Assembly (NCBI GenBank): GCA_020152595.1
Contig: JAIGNY010003060.1
Location: forward strand, 22,501 to 86,500
Length of the DNA stretch: 64,000 nucleotides
Reading direction: 5' to 3'
DNA from: Chiridota heheva
Lineage: Eukaryota; Echinodermata; Holothuroidea; Apodida; Chiridotidae
Shown: piece by piece, positions 1-14,100 of the stretch
Position numbering within the stretch: the stretch's first letter is position 1
How the letters are laid out: each line of letters opens with the position of its first letter
Position numbers and translations under genes: made by a program
The notes under the pieces: model-generated
Told to the model about the DNA's origin: nothing
The model's database searches: none
The model's input: the letters and a program-made list of their open reading frames with translations, nothing else

Positions 1-3000
1 GCCTTAGTGGGTAGTTAGCTCCAATTCTGTTCACAATTTCAAGGTCAACATTGATGAGTTCTTTACTAACTCTGGGCGTCTTTGATTTTTTTGTGTGGTG
101 GTGGTGGTGTTAGTTTGGGCTCTTTATGGGGTGACTAACCCTTCTTAGCCCGTAATCTTGTTATGTTATGCTATGTTATATATACTTCTCATTTTTACTG
201 TGTAGAACCTCTTTAACCATATTTTGTAGGTCAGTGGGTATAAAAGCTTAGAAAATGATAAAATTGTCCCATGGACAACTTCTCAATGCTTTTAATAGGG
301 ATCCGCCCTAACCTTGTGTAAAAAGAAGTTCCATGATACACAGCAGGCTGATCACCCCCCTCCTCCCCCCCTCCTCCCTCTTAGCTCGCGAGGAAAGGTC
401 AAAGTTGAAATTGTTAATTTCTTAATTTTTTCAAAAGTGTGTGTGTGTTTTTTTTTGGCCCCTCTTACTACTTCGGAAAATAAAAATAGCAAATAGTTTT
501 TATTAAAATCAGATAAACCTTACAATTTTCAATCATTTTGAATTGTAAAGTCTATTATGATAAATATGCAAATTTTAATGTAAATCTGTGATATTAGAAA
601 TAGAAAACCTTTGATTTCCTTGTTTCAATTCATGATTTATTTATTCTATTTTTTTTTTTTTTTTTTTTGGCACTTGTTTTAGGACTATGCGTCCTAAGCC
701 CCCAATTTACCCCTAAACCTATTTTGAGGTACTTTCACTTTCATACATTGCAAATTTTTCATGGATTGAAAATTGTCGAATGTTTTGATCAGCCATGACT
801 CGGAAACTAAGGGCGGTTTTTTATTATCATTTTTATTTTGTTCAGAATTTTTTAACTGTCCTGTTGAAATTCCAGTTCTATTACGCTAAAAAAATGATTG
901 GATGATGATGTTTATAATTATTTTGAGCTAGCGCCATCACGTCCCAAGCTTGCCTTACACAATTTCCAGACTCCGGAAAATTTGTTACGTGCGCTTAGAA
1001 CATCTTTTGTATTTGTAATGCAGAATTATTTATGATAAGAAAGACGAGGAAGGGTAAAGTATTCATGTTACTGATTTTAAAGTTTGATACAGATTTACAT
1101 GAACTGAATAAGATCAGTTACTAGTTTTTAACTGAATTGTTTTAAACCATCCCGTAACTAACAGTACTTTTAAGGAGTCTTCAGGTTGACTAACTAGCCT
1201 AACACTGTGAAAAATTCCTATTGATAAAACTAGGAAATTTCTATATGCTGGGTCCTACAGTAGGCCTATCCTAGGCCTACAGACTTTGAAATAGTAGTGT
1301 AGTGTAGGTGCAATTTACAATCTCATATTAGCTGAGGCACAAAATGGCGATTTGTTTCAAAATTAAAACACAATATTGACTCATTAACTTATTCTCCAAT
1401 CCTCTGAAATGGTGTTTAATTGATTGATCATGTTGGTGAAAAATTGAACAATTTGTGCACAACTTACAAGTGAACAATCCTAATGTTACTTAGGCCAGGC
1501 TATACCACAGGTGTTCCGTGAGTTTTTAAATTAGAATATGGTAAAAAAAAAAAAAAGAAGTTTTTTTTTTATGCAGCCAAACACTTAATGACCCCTGTGG
1601 TTGCCATTTCAAATGTAGCTTATGCAGCAAGCAGTACAGGATTCTGACAGTGGCATACTTCCTTTCAAATTACAATCAGAGCTAGAGCTCATCTGAGCTG
1701 AAGAAATTGCAAAAGTTTTGGTAAAATCATTCATAGTAGACTGGTATACTTTTAGATGAATGAGTTCCTTGCAATATAACTGTATTCCTTTATTCAAATA
1801 ACTTCAATAAATAACTTTTATAACTTAATTTTTATGATTGTGTATCATTTTATATAAACAAAATTAGACTCTAATTAATAATTGAAAATGTTCTTGTTAA
1901 ATTTTGTTTTTAAAAATCAAATTATCAAGCTGAGATTGAGAAATGCAACCTCCTTTATAAAACTATATTTTTTTTTGCAGGGAATTGATTGTTGAAGAAT
2001 TTACCTTGCAATATTTAAAGAGTTTTATGACCAGAAATGTGAGGGTTTTCAAATTTGAATCAAATTAGACAAAATTAAAGGTTTTTTCCATGCAGCCTTA
2101 CACAAGTGACCCATGGTTGCCATTTCAAGTGTGACTGCTGTACTAGGATTTGTCCAATGTCATTGTCATCAAATGTCATTGATTGCATTGATTTGATTTG
2201 TGAATCTGTGCCTAGTAAGCTTTTTAATGCTTGACTGATTAAGAACAATCTTTTCCTGTTGCATTGGTTGCCATTGAATTGTGTAGAGATGTGCCTTTAC
2301 TCATACTGTAATCTCATTGGACAGGTATTCAGTCCCTGGAGACCCCTAGCTTGATTTAAATAGGGGAAGGGTGCTAGACTTAATGAGGGGCACATTAATG
2401 TGTGCACGAAGCTGCTGCATCTTTTTGGCATGGATCCAGGGCCCTTTACAAACAGGACAATTGCTAACCATGCTATCATTCTGTCTTCTGTGGTCATTTA
2501 TGAGGTCAATTAAGATTATTAAGTTTACAAAAATAATAATTTTTTTGTGGAGGGCAGGGCGGACCCCAGAAGGCAGGGCGCACCCCAGAAGTCAGGGCGG
2601 ACTCCCAGGGGGCAGGGCGAACCCTCAGGTGGGCAGGGCAGGCCTATGAAGGGGCATTGTGGGCCACCCCTGTAAAAGCTAGCAAAGCCAGGGGTTTGCC
2701 CTGAATAAAATTGTTAATTGGTTTGATTGACTGTTCCTACATATAATCCTAGTATTTGATCCCTGTTCATTTATTAAATGGAGTATGAGACTGATGGCAT
2801 AACTGCCATGCTATTGCACACCTCTAAATCCAAACCTAAACCCTGACCTACTTCACGACCCTGTAACTAACATTGCACAGTACTGGTGAAAATGAGCACT
2901 GTAAGTACCGACGTAAATGGTATCGGTAATATGGAAGTACCAGTGTATCTACAGGTGACTACCCAAAAGTGGCAAATATGAAATATAACTTACAGTACCA

Positions 3001-5071
3001 TTGAATTGTACACCAAAAGAAGTTCCTACATTACAAGAGGCTTCCGTTTTAAACATTAAAACATAAATATACACCTGATCTCTAAGTTAATCAGATCAGA
3101 CTAATCGCCGGATAACACCTCCAGAATCTTTGACATTCTGTTTGTTAACACAAGTTTGCAAGTTACGTTGAAAGTTTATTCAACTCTAAATATACACATT
3201 TTTTTATATTCAGACACATCCATTTGTTACAGGGTGTAAATGCATTTTTCAACACTAATCACATCAGTATGTTAACAGAATTGACCCATTTGTAATAATA
3301 TGCAAGTCTTGCAGTGATTCGTGCATGTGCGTAATTGGCTGAAAGCTTTGTTTTCTATTTTTAGCCATCAGTATTTTCCAAATGAGCAAGAACAACACAG
3401 AGTAGGCCCACTCTTGTAAAAGTTACATGGCAAAATAAAATTGAAAATTACTGATTGATTTCTCAAATTTCTGGGCTTCTAATGTTAAGCACAATAATCA
3501 TCAATATTGAAATCCCCAATGGGCCAAAAACCTTGTGATTCAGTTCACAACTGACTTTGAATTGTTTTGTACACAAATCAACACTAACTGTACTGTACAC
3601 ATCACAGCTTATACACTCAAGTAGCAATGAGTTATGGCGAAGTCCATGAAACTTTTGAAAACTCATCTTAAATGAGGTTAAAACCAAATACAAATTGGAT
3701 GGATTAGTGAATTCCACATCCTAATGGCAAAGCAACTCCTGGATTTAAAATTCTAAGCTATCAAAGGGCCGAAATAAAAGTTTAAAAGAGCTTTAGAATG
3801 GCATCTGGAGCACATTTTATTTTGCCGTAACGTTGCGCAGTTACTGGTCTATGGGCCAGGGTTGAGATATTATTTGGCACATTAGTTGGTATATCGCAAT
3901 TCAAGTTGATTACAGTTTGGCTTTGATACTGTAGCTTAATTTGGCTTCTTTTTTTTCTTCAAATTGATTTAACTTTTTTCCGCTTGGGATGATCTTGACA
4001 TATTACAGTTCTTTCTTCAAGTTTTTTTGGGAAAAAATACTTGCTGATTTTGAGGAGTATTTTTATTATCATTATGTGACTTGCAGATTATTATTTTTAA
4101 GGTAAATGTGACATGATGGGGGAGGGGATTATTATTAATTTTTTTAACCTGCCCCTTTTGTGTCGAAAGGAACAATTTACACTCAAAATATTCAACACTG
4201 TTGTGAATTTGCAACATTTATTTATTGACTGAAGTGATTCTCAGACGAAAATGAATGCCTGTTCAAAATAATTTGAATATATTTCAATGAAATTTTCTTG
4301 TTACGATAGTACAATGTAGATAGTACAATATAGGTGTATTTTGTGACAGTTAGGCCTAGAAAGTTTGCACAAAAGTTATGATCAGTATTTCCCACTCTGT
4401 ACTAACGTTACTGTACTACATGTATATTGCATATTCGTGAAACTAGTAGTGCACCATAACTAGGCCAGCTGTTATTGAAAGTTCGAGGAATAGCAGAAAT
4501 ATTTATGATCTTCGCAAGTTTTGCAACCATGTCTTTCCTTGAATATATGTTCTTATGAAATTTTTAGATGATGTACCATGTTCAAATAGGCCTACATATG
4601 TATTTCTGAAAAATAATATTTTTGTTGATTTTTAAGTGATTTAATGGTATCTTTTATAACTTATTCTTGCAAGTACCAGATACTGACGGTACTTGACGGT
4701 ACTTCAGTATTTTCAGTAAAGTATTTCAGTAAAGTACCGGTGCTTTTCTTAGCACCGGTATATTGGGAAACGTTACCAATAACCATAAAACTTAATATAA
4801 GCAAAAGTGAAAATAGTGAAAATAAAATTAAGAGGGAAAACAGCAATATTTTTTGAGCCTACTGTACATAGCACTTCACAGCTATGCCATGAGTTTCCCA
4901 TGAATTTGATGTTGTTATTTTCATTATCTTGAATTGAAAGTTTTAAAAGAAGATTTTTATTCTAAAATTGAATATGAATGCATTGAACTTTGATGAGTAA
5001 GTTACAGATAAATATACATCAACATGTTAATACTGTGAACAGATGTTTATTATAATTTCCATTTTTTACAG
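1..5071. other. AT-rich upstream region / 5' intron of CYC1, no gene recognised
   Basis: I find no convincing coding exon on either strand. The longest open stretches are under 95 codons and none resembles a known protein. The region holds a T-run near 648-668, a short G-rich imperfect repeat at 2551-2641 and scattered TAGGCCTA palindromes. Because a strong acceptor ends at 5071, at least the 3' part is probably an intron of CYC1. I could not locate the first exon; it may lie here or beyond the left edge. Confidence 0.5.
2551..2641. repeat. short GGGCAGGGC-type imperfect tandem repeat
   Basis: About four diverged units of roughly 24 bp, each starting GGCAGGGC and followed by a GGACCCC-like segment. 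A related G-rich patch occurs at 11528-11612. Both patches are followed by a CCAGGGGTYTGCC-like motif, so they may be remnants of one dispersed repeat family. Confidence 0.5.
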
Positions 5072-5114
5072 AAAACAGAAAATGTTTGCAAGGTTATCAA
5101 GAGGAAGCAAAGTG
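5072..5114 (+). CDS. CYC1: CYC1 first visible coding exon (ATG at 5082)
   Basis: The exon follows a strong acceptor (T-run then ACAG ending at 5071) and ends at donor GTAAGT (5115). From the ATG it reads [11 protein letters not shown], phase 0 at the end. The LSRGxKV stretch matches the C-terminal part of vertebrate CYC1 presequences. The frame is open upstream to the acceptor (lysine/glutamine codons), so translation could begin in an earlier exon. Confidence 0.85.
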
Positions 5115-8100
5115 GTAAGTTTCAAAGTTTGACCACAAAAACCAGAGAACTTCATCAAGATGTATCTATTAAAATCTATTTATCTGTTGCAAATAAAATA
5201 CTGTATTCGACGTATTAAGTGCCCCTGCTCTAATAAGCCAACTTTTTTTGACAGATAACATCATTTATTTGATTAATTTGAAGACTTAAAATAAGTTTTG
5301 TTACATTATGTGCTTATTTTGCATCTGCAGTTGTCGGATTTGCCACTGTTCCGCTGTTCCGAGAACAGTGCCTTTTATGCAGGAACAGTGAATTTTCAAC
5401 CATCACTGCATTGTTCTTTTCTCAAGAATGTGGCATCATTGATCAATAACATTATTTCTGCTCAAAAACAAATGTTGTCAAACAAGATGATCTTTAATTA
5501 GGTTTGTTTTCTTCACATAGTTTTAATAAGAAAAAGCTTGCCTGCAATTGCCAGCACAAGTAGGCCTAATCATGAATACACATATGCAAGGCGGAGTGCA
5601 TGTGTACGACTGTACGCAACTGGATGCTACATCATGTAAATACTAATAACTGACATAGCGTTACATAAACAACATATTATTAACAAATAAAGTTACTTTA
5701 TTAAAAGTAGTTGTAAATTAAGCCCATTTTGAACAAAGAAATTTGTCCCATTATCTGCAAAAAGTTGGAACAGTGAAAACTGACCGGGACAGTATTATTT
5801 GAGAAAGTACTATTTGAGAAACTGTAGCAAAAAAATTAGATTTGGACCCTTGGTCTGATGCTCATGATGTTTTTGTGGTGGTTATTGTGGGGTAGTATCA
5901 TAGAACCCGTTTACACTAGTTATGCAGTTCAAATAGCACACTGCACTTCTTCATATTTTTTCTCTTAATTTAATGAACTGATACCTACTGAATACATGCT
6001 TTTTTGTGCAATTTAAAGCATAATGTTATAAATGATCAGATGTGTGTGTATTTATTGCTGTTATTTTCATCATTAAAGTGAAAAAAGTTTCAAGTTCATT
6101 TCTTTTCTTTTTCTTGTAGTTGATAGGTACGCTGGGTGCCCTAACAGTGGGCGGAGCCGGAGTTGTTACTGCATTAGATACATCAGTCCGTGCTGATGAC
6201 CTAACTATTCATGCTCCACATCTTCACTGGGAACACAATGGTTTATTCAAGTCACTTGATCATGCAAGGTACAGTTTTTGTTGAAATATAGTCGTAAATT
6301 TGCATTATGTTTAGGAGTTTTAAGTCACAAATAGAAACCTTTCAAGTAGTGATAATTTTGTTTAAAAAGCCATTAAATGGCAAATCTTCAATTTATTTTT
6401 TAGCTCAACTATTCGAAGAATAGTAGAGCTATTATACTACCATCGGCATTGGCGTCCAATTAAAGTTTTTGTAGTTTTGGTCAAAGTTTTCATAAGTTAT
6501 GAATGGTGTACATTCATGTGACTTGGCATAGGGTAGAGGACATGGGTACTCTTCAAATGAGCATGGTCGGGGGTTGTGTGTGCATATTAATTAGCTTATT
6601 TGCATAACAATGAAAATATTTGTCTGGTTAATTTTTGGGTATAATTTTGGATTAAAGTTTCATAATTTAAGTTATGAATGGTGTACATTTATGTTACTTG
6701 GCATAGGGGTAGAGGACATGGGTACTGTTCAAATGAGCATGATTGTGGGTTGTGTGTGCATAGTAATTAGCTTATTTGCATAACAATGAAAATATTTGTC
6801 CAATTATGGTTTTTGATAAAGTTTTCATAACTTAAGTTATGAAGGTGTACATTTATGTAACTTGGCATAGGGGCAAAGAACATGGTACTGTTCAAATGAG
6901 CATGATTGGGGGTTGTGTGTGCATTCTAATTAGCTTATTTGCATAACAATGAAAATAATTGTATCTATGATATGTCTTGAATTAAAGCGGGAGTGGGGAT
7001 TTTGTTTACACAAATGATCATATATGTGAAGAGCATTGTGTGCACTCAATGGTGAGGTGTAGTGTACATATTAAGTAGGTTATTTGCATATTAATGGACT
7101 TGCGTTCAAAATATTTAACCTGAGATAATAACTTGGTATTTGGTTTAGTGGTAGGGGGCATTGGCACTGTTTAGTAGAGCATGTTGGGGGGATTGTGTGT
7201 GCACACTAATTAGCCTTATTTGCATAGCATTGAAAATATTTGTCAATGTGGTATGTCTTGAATTAAAATGGGTATGATGATTTTGCTGAAACAAATGATT
7301 ATACAGTATATGTGCAGAGCATTGCTCTTACTAAATGGTGAAGTATATAGTGTACATATCAATTAGGTTATTTGCGTAACAATAGACTTTGCTGCAAAAT
7401 GTTAGACCTGAGATCTAAAATATATGGCTTATGACTTACTAACTTCACATTTTTAGTTTTGTTATGATATTAACATTCCTGGCATGAATAGCAATCAAAA
7501 GTTTGTCTTGCTATAATTAAAAAAGGAAATAAAAATTTCCTTTCTTCTAAAGAATCTTAGATTAGGGGTTTGGGAAATATAAACAATAAGCAGAATGAGG
7601 GGTAGAAGATGACATGATGATAAAGTAGCTGAAGGAATTAGGATGAGGGTGAGATTTCATGTGGGACAGGATGGAATTGTATGTAGGGACACTGGGCACG
7701 GTTGGGGTGGGATGTTGGTCAGGATGCGTTGGCATGTTAGACAGGGTGGATTGGCATTTAGAACAGGGTGGGTTGGCATGTGGAACAGGATTGGTTGGCA
7801 TGTGGAACAGGGTAGGTTGGCATGTTTAACAGGGTGGGTTGGCATGTGTAACAGGGTGGGTCCACATGTGGCACTGGGCGGAATGGCATGTGGTGGGGTG
7901 TCATCTGGATATCAGTCGTGATGGCATGTGGGTCATGCAAGTGGTAGAATGATATACAGTATCTGGTTTTCAGGTGTCATTACATGGAGTATAGGTGTGG
8001 GATGACATTTGGGATAGGTTGGGATAGAATGTGGGACAGTCTGGAATATGCTTTATTAGCGGTGAGGGGATTTGTATCATTTCCAATGTCAAGTTTGTCA

Positions 8101-11100
8101 CACATGAAGCAATATCGTTTCGCATGATTTTTCTTTAATGTTATTATACATTTTTCATGCTGCTTGACTTTGCTTGACACTCATATTCTCTTAAATTGGA
8201 AGTTGTATTGCAATCCAGGATGTAAGTTCTGGGATGTGTAGGGGCTAGGGGGAGAGGGTACAGGTTAGAAAGGGGGCTTAGTGACATTTTCTCCATTTAC
8301 ATTGGCAAGTCAGCACCTCTCCTTTCTTTGTTATTCAATTGATAAAATTTTGTATTTCACTTTTAGGCATATGCTAGGGAAAGCACATGTAAGTCACAAT
8401 GGATTGCTTTCATCGGTTTACCCGATGAATTAGCCAGGATGGAAAGTGGATTAACACTGGATTAACACACTGCTCTTTTCGAGAAGTGTTTAGAGAATCA
8501 GGCAGGGGGTGAAATCCTACCATTTGGACTGACGGCTTTTCGTCCCCTCCGAATGATGGTGAGCGCCACCCAACCATTAACCACTTTTTCACAAAGGTCG
8601 GATGAGGAGAAGGTGTGATGCAGAAGACAAACCTCTGCGCTTGATGTTAGCATTTATCGTTCTGCATATCTGAGGAAAAATCAGTGGTTAAATTGCTGTT
8701 GGATTGAACCTGGGGCCTCCAGCATCTCAGGCATATGCTCAGCTGACTGAGCTACCTGCCTCCCTAAAAGAGGTGTTGTAGTTATAAAGACTGCTAGCTT
8801 TTACATGTTTTCTGAGTTACTAAATGAGGTAACCTTGGGCTTTTTTTTTGTCTTCAAGTATCTGGGAAAACTCTAAAGTTTTTTTGAAGCTTGAAGTAAA
8901 ATGTTGTGAAAATTAACAAAGCAAATAGAAATGTAAGTGTATCTTTCAAAGTTTAAGTAAATTGAAATCATGCTCCTGCTACACTATTTCTGTATATACT
9001 TCCCTCTATTAGCCCATTAACTATAAAAAATCGAGCATACTGTCCTTCTAACAGTTCTTGTTCCGTTTAAGGTAGTCTACAGTAGCTAATACGTATTGTA
9101 CACACAACACAAAACTGTGTATAGGATACTTGGGACCAAGGCCTGATCAAGCCCTCAAAATTTCACAATTATGATAGTTCAGGTAATGTGTTGGTACCGT
9201 GATGCACAAGAAACAAAAAATATTGCTTTGATTTTGCTGAAGTCCAAGTATAAACTTGTGGGATGCACTGCGATATGCAGCAGTAAAGATGTAGCAGTTT
9301 GGTACTTCATTGCATTGCATCGTATTGTTTAATATGTTGCTGGTTAGTGGATTGACCGATTAAATGAATGAGCAAAGTGAATGAGCAGAGGAGAGTAACT
9401 CGCGTGGTCAGCAGGGTGTGGTCAACCAACCAGCAACACAAACATTCTACACCCTTACCTTAAACACAAGATATCATTTGTCTTAAAGTAGAAACCTGCT
9501 TTAAGTGAATTAGTCGTTAGTATACGAAAAATGAATGGTCGGTTTGTTCTGAATGAATAGTTTGATGTTTCAGTCAGTTCATGAACAATTGTTCAAATAT
9601 TTGACATTTCTAGATATGCAAAGTTTGATGCCCCACCTTGCTTTCAGGCAGTGATTGAAAAACAATCTTTGATTTGTTATAACACATATCTTCATGGCAA
9701 GAAATGTTTTGTATTTGGTGACCAAATAAGTAAGATTAGCCTGCTTGCTAATCTCAAGTGCATGAAAAGCATTTGTCAAGGCTAATTTGGATGTGTCAAA
9801 AGCTTCAAATTGTTTTAATTTTTTCTCAAAACTTTGTATTTCTTTTCCCATTGTTGTGTGAAGTTTTTAAATTCTTAGATTCAATTGTGAATTTATCAGT
9901 GTTCTTAACATATTTGAAAAATTTGGGAAACAAATGTACGATCCGAGTTTAAGTTAAAGGGGAAAATGTGTATTTATTTATTATGGTATTGTTAGTTATT
10001 CAAAGGTATATGGGTGAGGATAACAAAATCACTTTCCCTTTCTTTAAACTTTTGATATAAGGGATGTCCAGGCAAGTGCTAATTGGAATACAAGTTTGTG
10101 GTAGATTTGTTTTGTTAACTTCATTTCATCATATTTGTTCTTCTGTCAATTTAGCATACGGCGAGGTTATCAAGTTTATCAACAAGTGTGTGCTGCCTGC
10201 CATGGTATGAAATATGTTGCTTTTAGAAATTTAATCGGTGTTTCACATACAGAGGAGGAAGTCAAAGAAATTGCAGCAGAGGTATGTCTGCTTTATTTCT
10301 GAACTTTTTTTTTACAAACTTTTTACAACTTTTTTTCAACTTAGAAGTTGAAAGCAAATGCCTGACATCAATGTTATCTTCTTGTATGAGTGTTTTATGC
10401 AGTAACAGAAAGGCTCATGGTATCGGAAAAATTAAATTGGTTATGTCAGTAGAAGTTACAAATAATTTCTCACTGCTTGGTAGAGCTGTGACCGCCTAAC
10501 AAGCTAAATGTTCACAAATGTACTAAACGTTGACTAATAATCAAATTGTGATTAATTGCTTTTCTTATTTTTGCCTTGCTCTTGAAAATCAATATCATTC
10601 AAACCACACACACATTCGACTGACAAAATTCTAATCAATCACTTTCACAAACTTAAACCCGATTAGCATAATTATTTTGAATGCGAGAAGCACAGATGCA
10701 CAGTAATCACAGTACATTCGTAATAAATGGGGATATTTTGCATTTTGATTTTGCTGAAATCTGAGTAACTTGTGATAATGCACCGCGATGTGCAGCAATG
10801 AACAGTCTGACATTGTAAACTAACAATAACATAACATTGTGCTTTGATCTCACTTGATCAAGACATGTTTTACAAGCTGTAAAATTGACCACAAAATACA
10901 TAGTCAAAACAGCTGTAATCAGTACATATGAATTTGAATATTAACCTGATAAGTCAAATAAATTTTGCAAAAAAAAAAAAAAACGGAAAATAAACAGAAC
11001 AAAAAAGGTTTCAACAGAGCTGATATACAGCATGTTTCGCAAACATCCCACCATTTTACCAGAGGACTGGATATAAACTGTTTTTCCGGGTGGTGGCGCA

Positions 11101-14100
11101 GTTCTTACATTTGTTATGGCGAGGCATTACAGTATAAAACATACATGATGTGTGGTGAAAACCCTAGCGAGTACGGCAAAAAAGATACACGATGTTGAGA
11201 TAGAGTGACATTGAAGGGAACTGTTCTGTTCTTTCTAAACCAAATTTCCATGCACATTTTCCATAAAAATGATAATTCATACTGTAGAATTACACTTTTC
11301 ATGATTTGGAAAGCAAAATTCCAGCATTTAATTGCGCATTGGGAGTCAATATTTGTGCCATACTGGTTTTGTTATTTTTTTTTACTGAGCATAGTTTTGG
11401 AGTAAATGTGGTGTTCTTCCGAAAGTTACGGTACTAAATATGAGTAATCGCTAAACGCTTGCATTTAAATTGGTAAACAATTCTCAAAATTAGGTTCTTT
11501 TGTACAAAATGTATAGGATTTGAGAAAAATGGGCAGGGTAGAGCTTAGAAGAAAAGAGGGGCAGGGTGGGGAAAAGGGGCAGGATGGAGCACCCCTCAGC
11601 CAGGGGTCTGCCTTCTGTTAGTTCATTGCCTTTGTCCTCCCCTTAAATCTCATCACCCCTCGTGTTACACTGATCTAAGTTTAAACCTCTTGACAACTGC
11701 TCCTATTCTCCTAAACTATTTTCGCTCCAATTTCTCTCCAATTTGCACCTTTTTGTTTTATTACTTCATTTTCGGATTTTCTTTTCGGTGGATGGGCTTT
11801 TATCCTCGGTGAGATCGTTTCTTTTCTTTTTTTTCTATTATATTTTCCCTCGTTCTGTCCCGACTTTTCACGCCCTTCGTTACTAATACAGCGGTCCCTA
11901 TATAGTGGTTCCGCGATTTTTTTTCTAGCTGCCTCGGGTCTCTCGGCCCTTGGTTTTTCTTTCATAATGACAAAGCGCCTATGCAGTGACCTTGACCCCC
12001 CCTCCCCTCCCTCCCCGTGACCCACCTGCTACCATCATTGACCATTCTGCAACCCCAATCCCAAAAATCCTTATAATCCATGCCACCAACAAGCAGGAAA
12101 GCTTTAAAAAGTTTCTCCTTTCCTCATCCATAAAGCCCTCTTTGGCCTTGTCGGTACCCTCCCCAAAGTCTCTACCCTTAGATCCGGTGATCTCCTGGTG
12201 CACTGCACCAGGGACACACAAGCCACCACCCTCCTTTCCACCAAAACCCTATCCAACTCTGGTATCGACATCACAGTCACCCCCATCGTCCCTAAACTCC
12301 AGCAAAGGCGTCATACGCACCAGCGATCTTGCGTACATGACCGATGACGACCTCCAGAAGAACTAGCTAACCAACATGTAACGAAGCCCGTCGTCTCGTT
12401 CTAAAGAGAGACGGAGCCGAAACTCCCACCAACACCATATTTATCACTTTCGCAACTCCAACTCTCCCTCCCATCATTGCCGGCTACCTGAGAATCCAGG
12501 TCGCCCCTTATATTCCTAACCCTTTACGTTGCTACAATTGTCAGAGGTATGGCCACGGAAAAACTCCTGCCACAGCCAAGCGCTGTGGTAACTGCGGAGC
12601 CCCGGATCATGACAACACCTCCTGCACCAACCCCCCACTCTGCACAAATTGTGACGGTAAACACCCAGCAAACCATCCCTCCTTCTCGAAAGACTGTCCC
12701 ACCTGGCTAGGAAAAACAAATAACAAAACTTAAAACCCTTAACCCCAACATAACCTACCCTGAGGCCAGGAAACAATTCCTCGCTTCCCTTAACTCCAAG
12801 CCTTCCTACTCAAACGTAGTCTCCTGTAACTCTAATTCCGCCCCCCCAAACACAACTAACACAACAAAAACTAACTCCCATGCCCAAACCGACCTCACCT
12901 GGCTCTTCTTACCTAGTCCTAAGCCCATCACCATTTCCAACAACCCAATCACACCCAATACCCACACCACCTCCACCACCACTTCTCTCCTCAACCCCCC
13001 TTCCTACTCTAAAGCCCCTACCCCTACACCAACTCCACTAATACCTTCATACATCAAGCTAAAACCAGCCAAGCAAACAACCAACAAACCAACAAATCAA
13101 CCAGCAAACAACCAACCAAAAAACAACCAATCAACAAACAACCTATCAACAAACAACCAATCAACAAACAACCCACCTCCCAAACCCACACTGAAGAGAG
13201 TATGGATTGTTCGACACGAACACACCGATCATACTTCTCGTCCAATTTTCAAAAACAATCGCTCCCAAAGAAACAAATCCAAAGATAAAACAAGCGAACT
13301 CAGACCCAGCAGATCTTCCTCCAGATAACCCCCGCCTCCTTTATGGCATACACCACAATCAATTACAATAACACCTCAACATCATACAATGGAACATTAG
13401 GAGCCTTAAGGCCAATTCTGAAGAAATCGACCTTCTGGCCTCCACCTTCAACTCGGTCGTCTTCTGCCTACAAGAAACTTTCTTGAAAACCACCGACCAT
13501 TACTCCCTTAACAACTTTGCTTGCTATCACAAACATCAAGTGGATGCTGACAGGGCCTGTGGTGGCGTCTCCATTCTCGTTAGACACGATATCCCACACA
13601 GCCCTGTTCGTGTGCACACCGACCTTCAGGCCATCTGTATTTCTATCTCCCTCCACAAAACTTTCACTCTCTGCAATATCTATCTCCCTCCCAACACCAA
13701 CATTCAACCAACCAGCCTTAACAACCTCATCTCTTAGCTTCCCACCCCTTCATCCTTCTTGGTGACTTCAACGCTCACAACCCTCTGTGGGGCTCTAATA
13801 CCACCACCCCTAGAGGCAAGTTCATCGAAAAACGCTCTCCGTCAGCACAGCCTGTCCTTACTGAACACTAACTCCCGACCTACCTTCATCCTGCCACAGG
13901 CTCTCTCACCTGTATTGACCTGTCTATCTGTTCCCCTAACCTCCTCCCCTGACTTTAGTTGGAGAGTCACTGCTGACCTCTGTGGTAGTGATCATTACCC
14001 TCTTCTTATACACTCCAATCTTCAAATCCCCACTGAGCACACCCCAACTGGAACCTCGACAAGGCTGACTGGTCCCTTTTTGAAACCCTCTGTGACTCAC

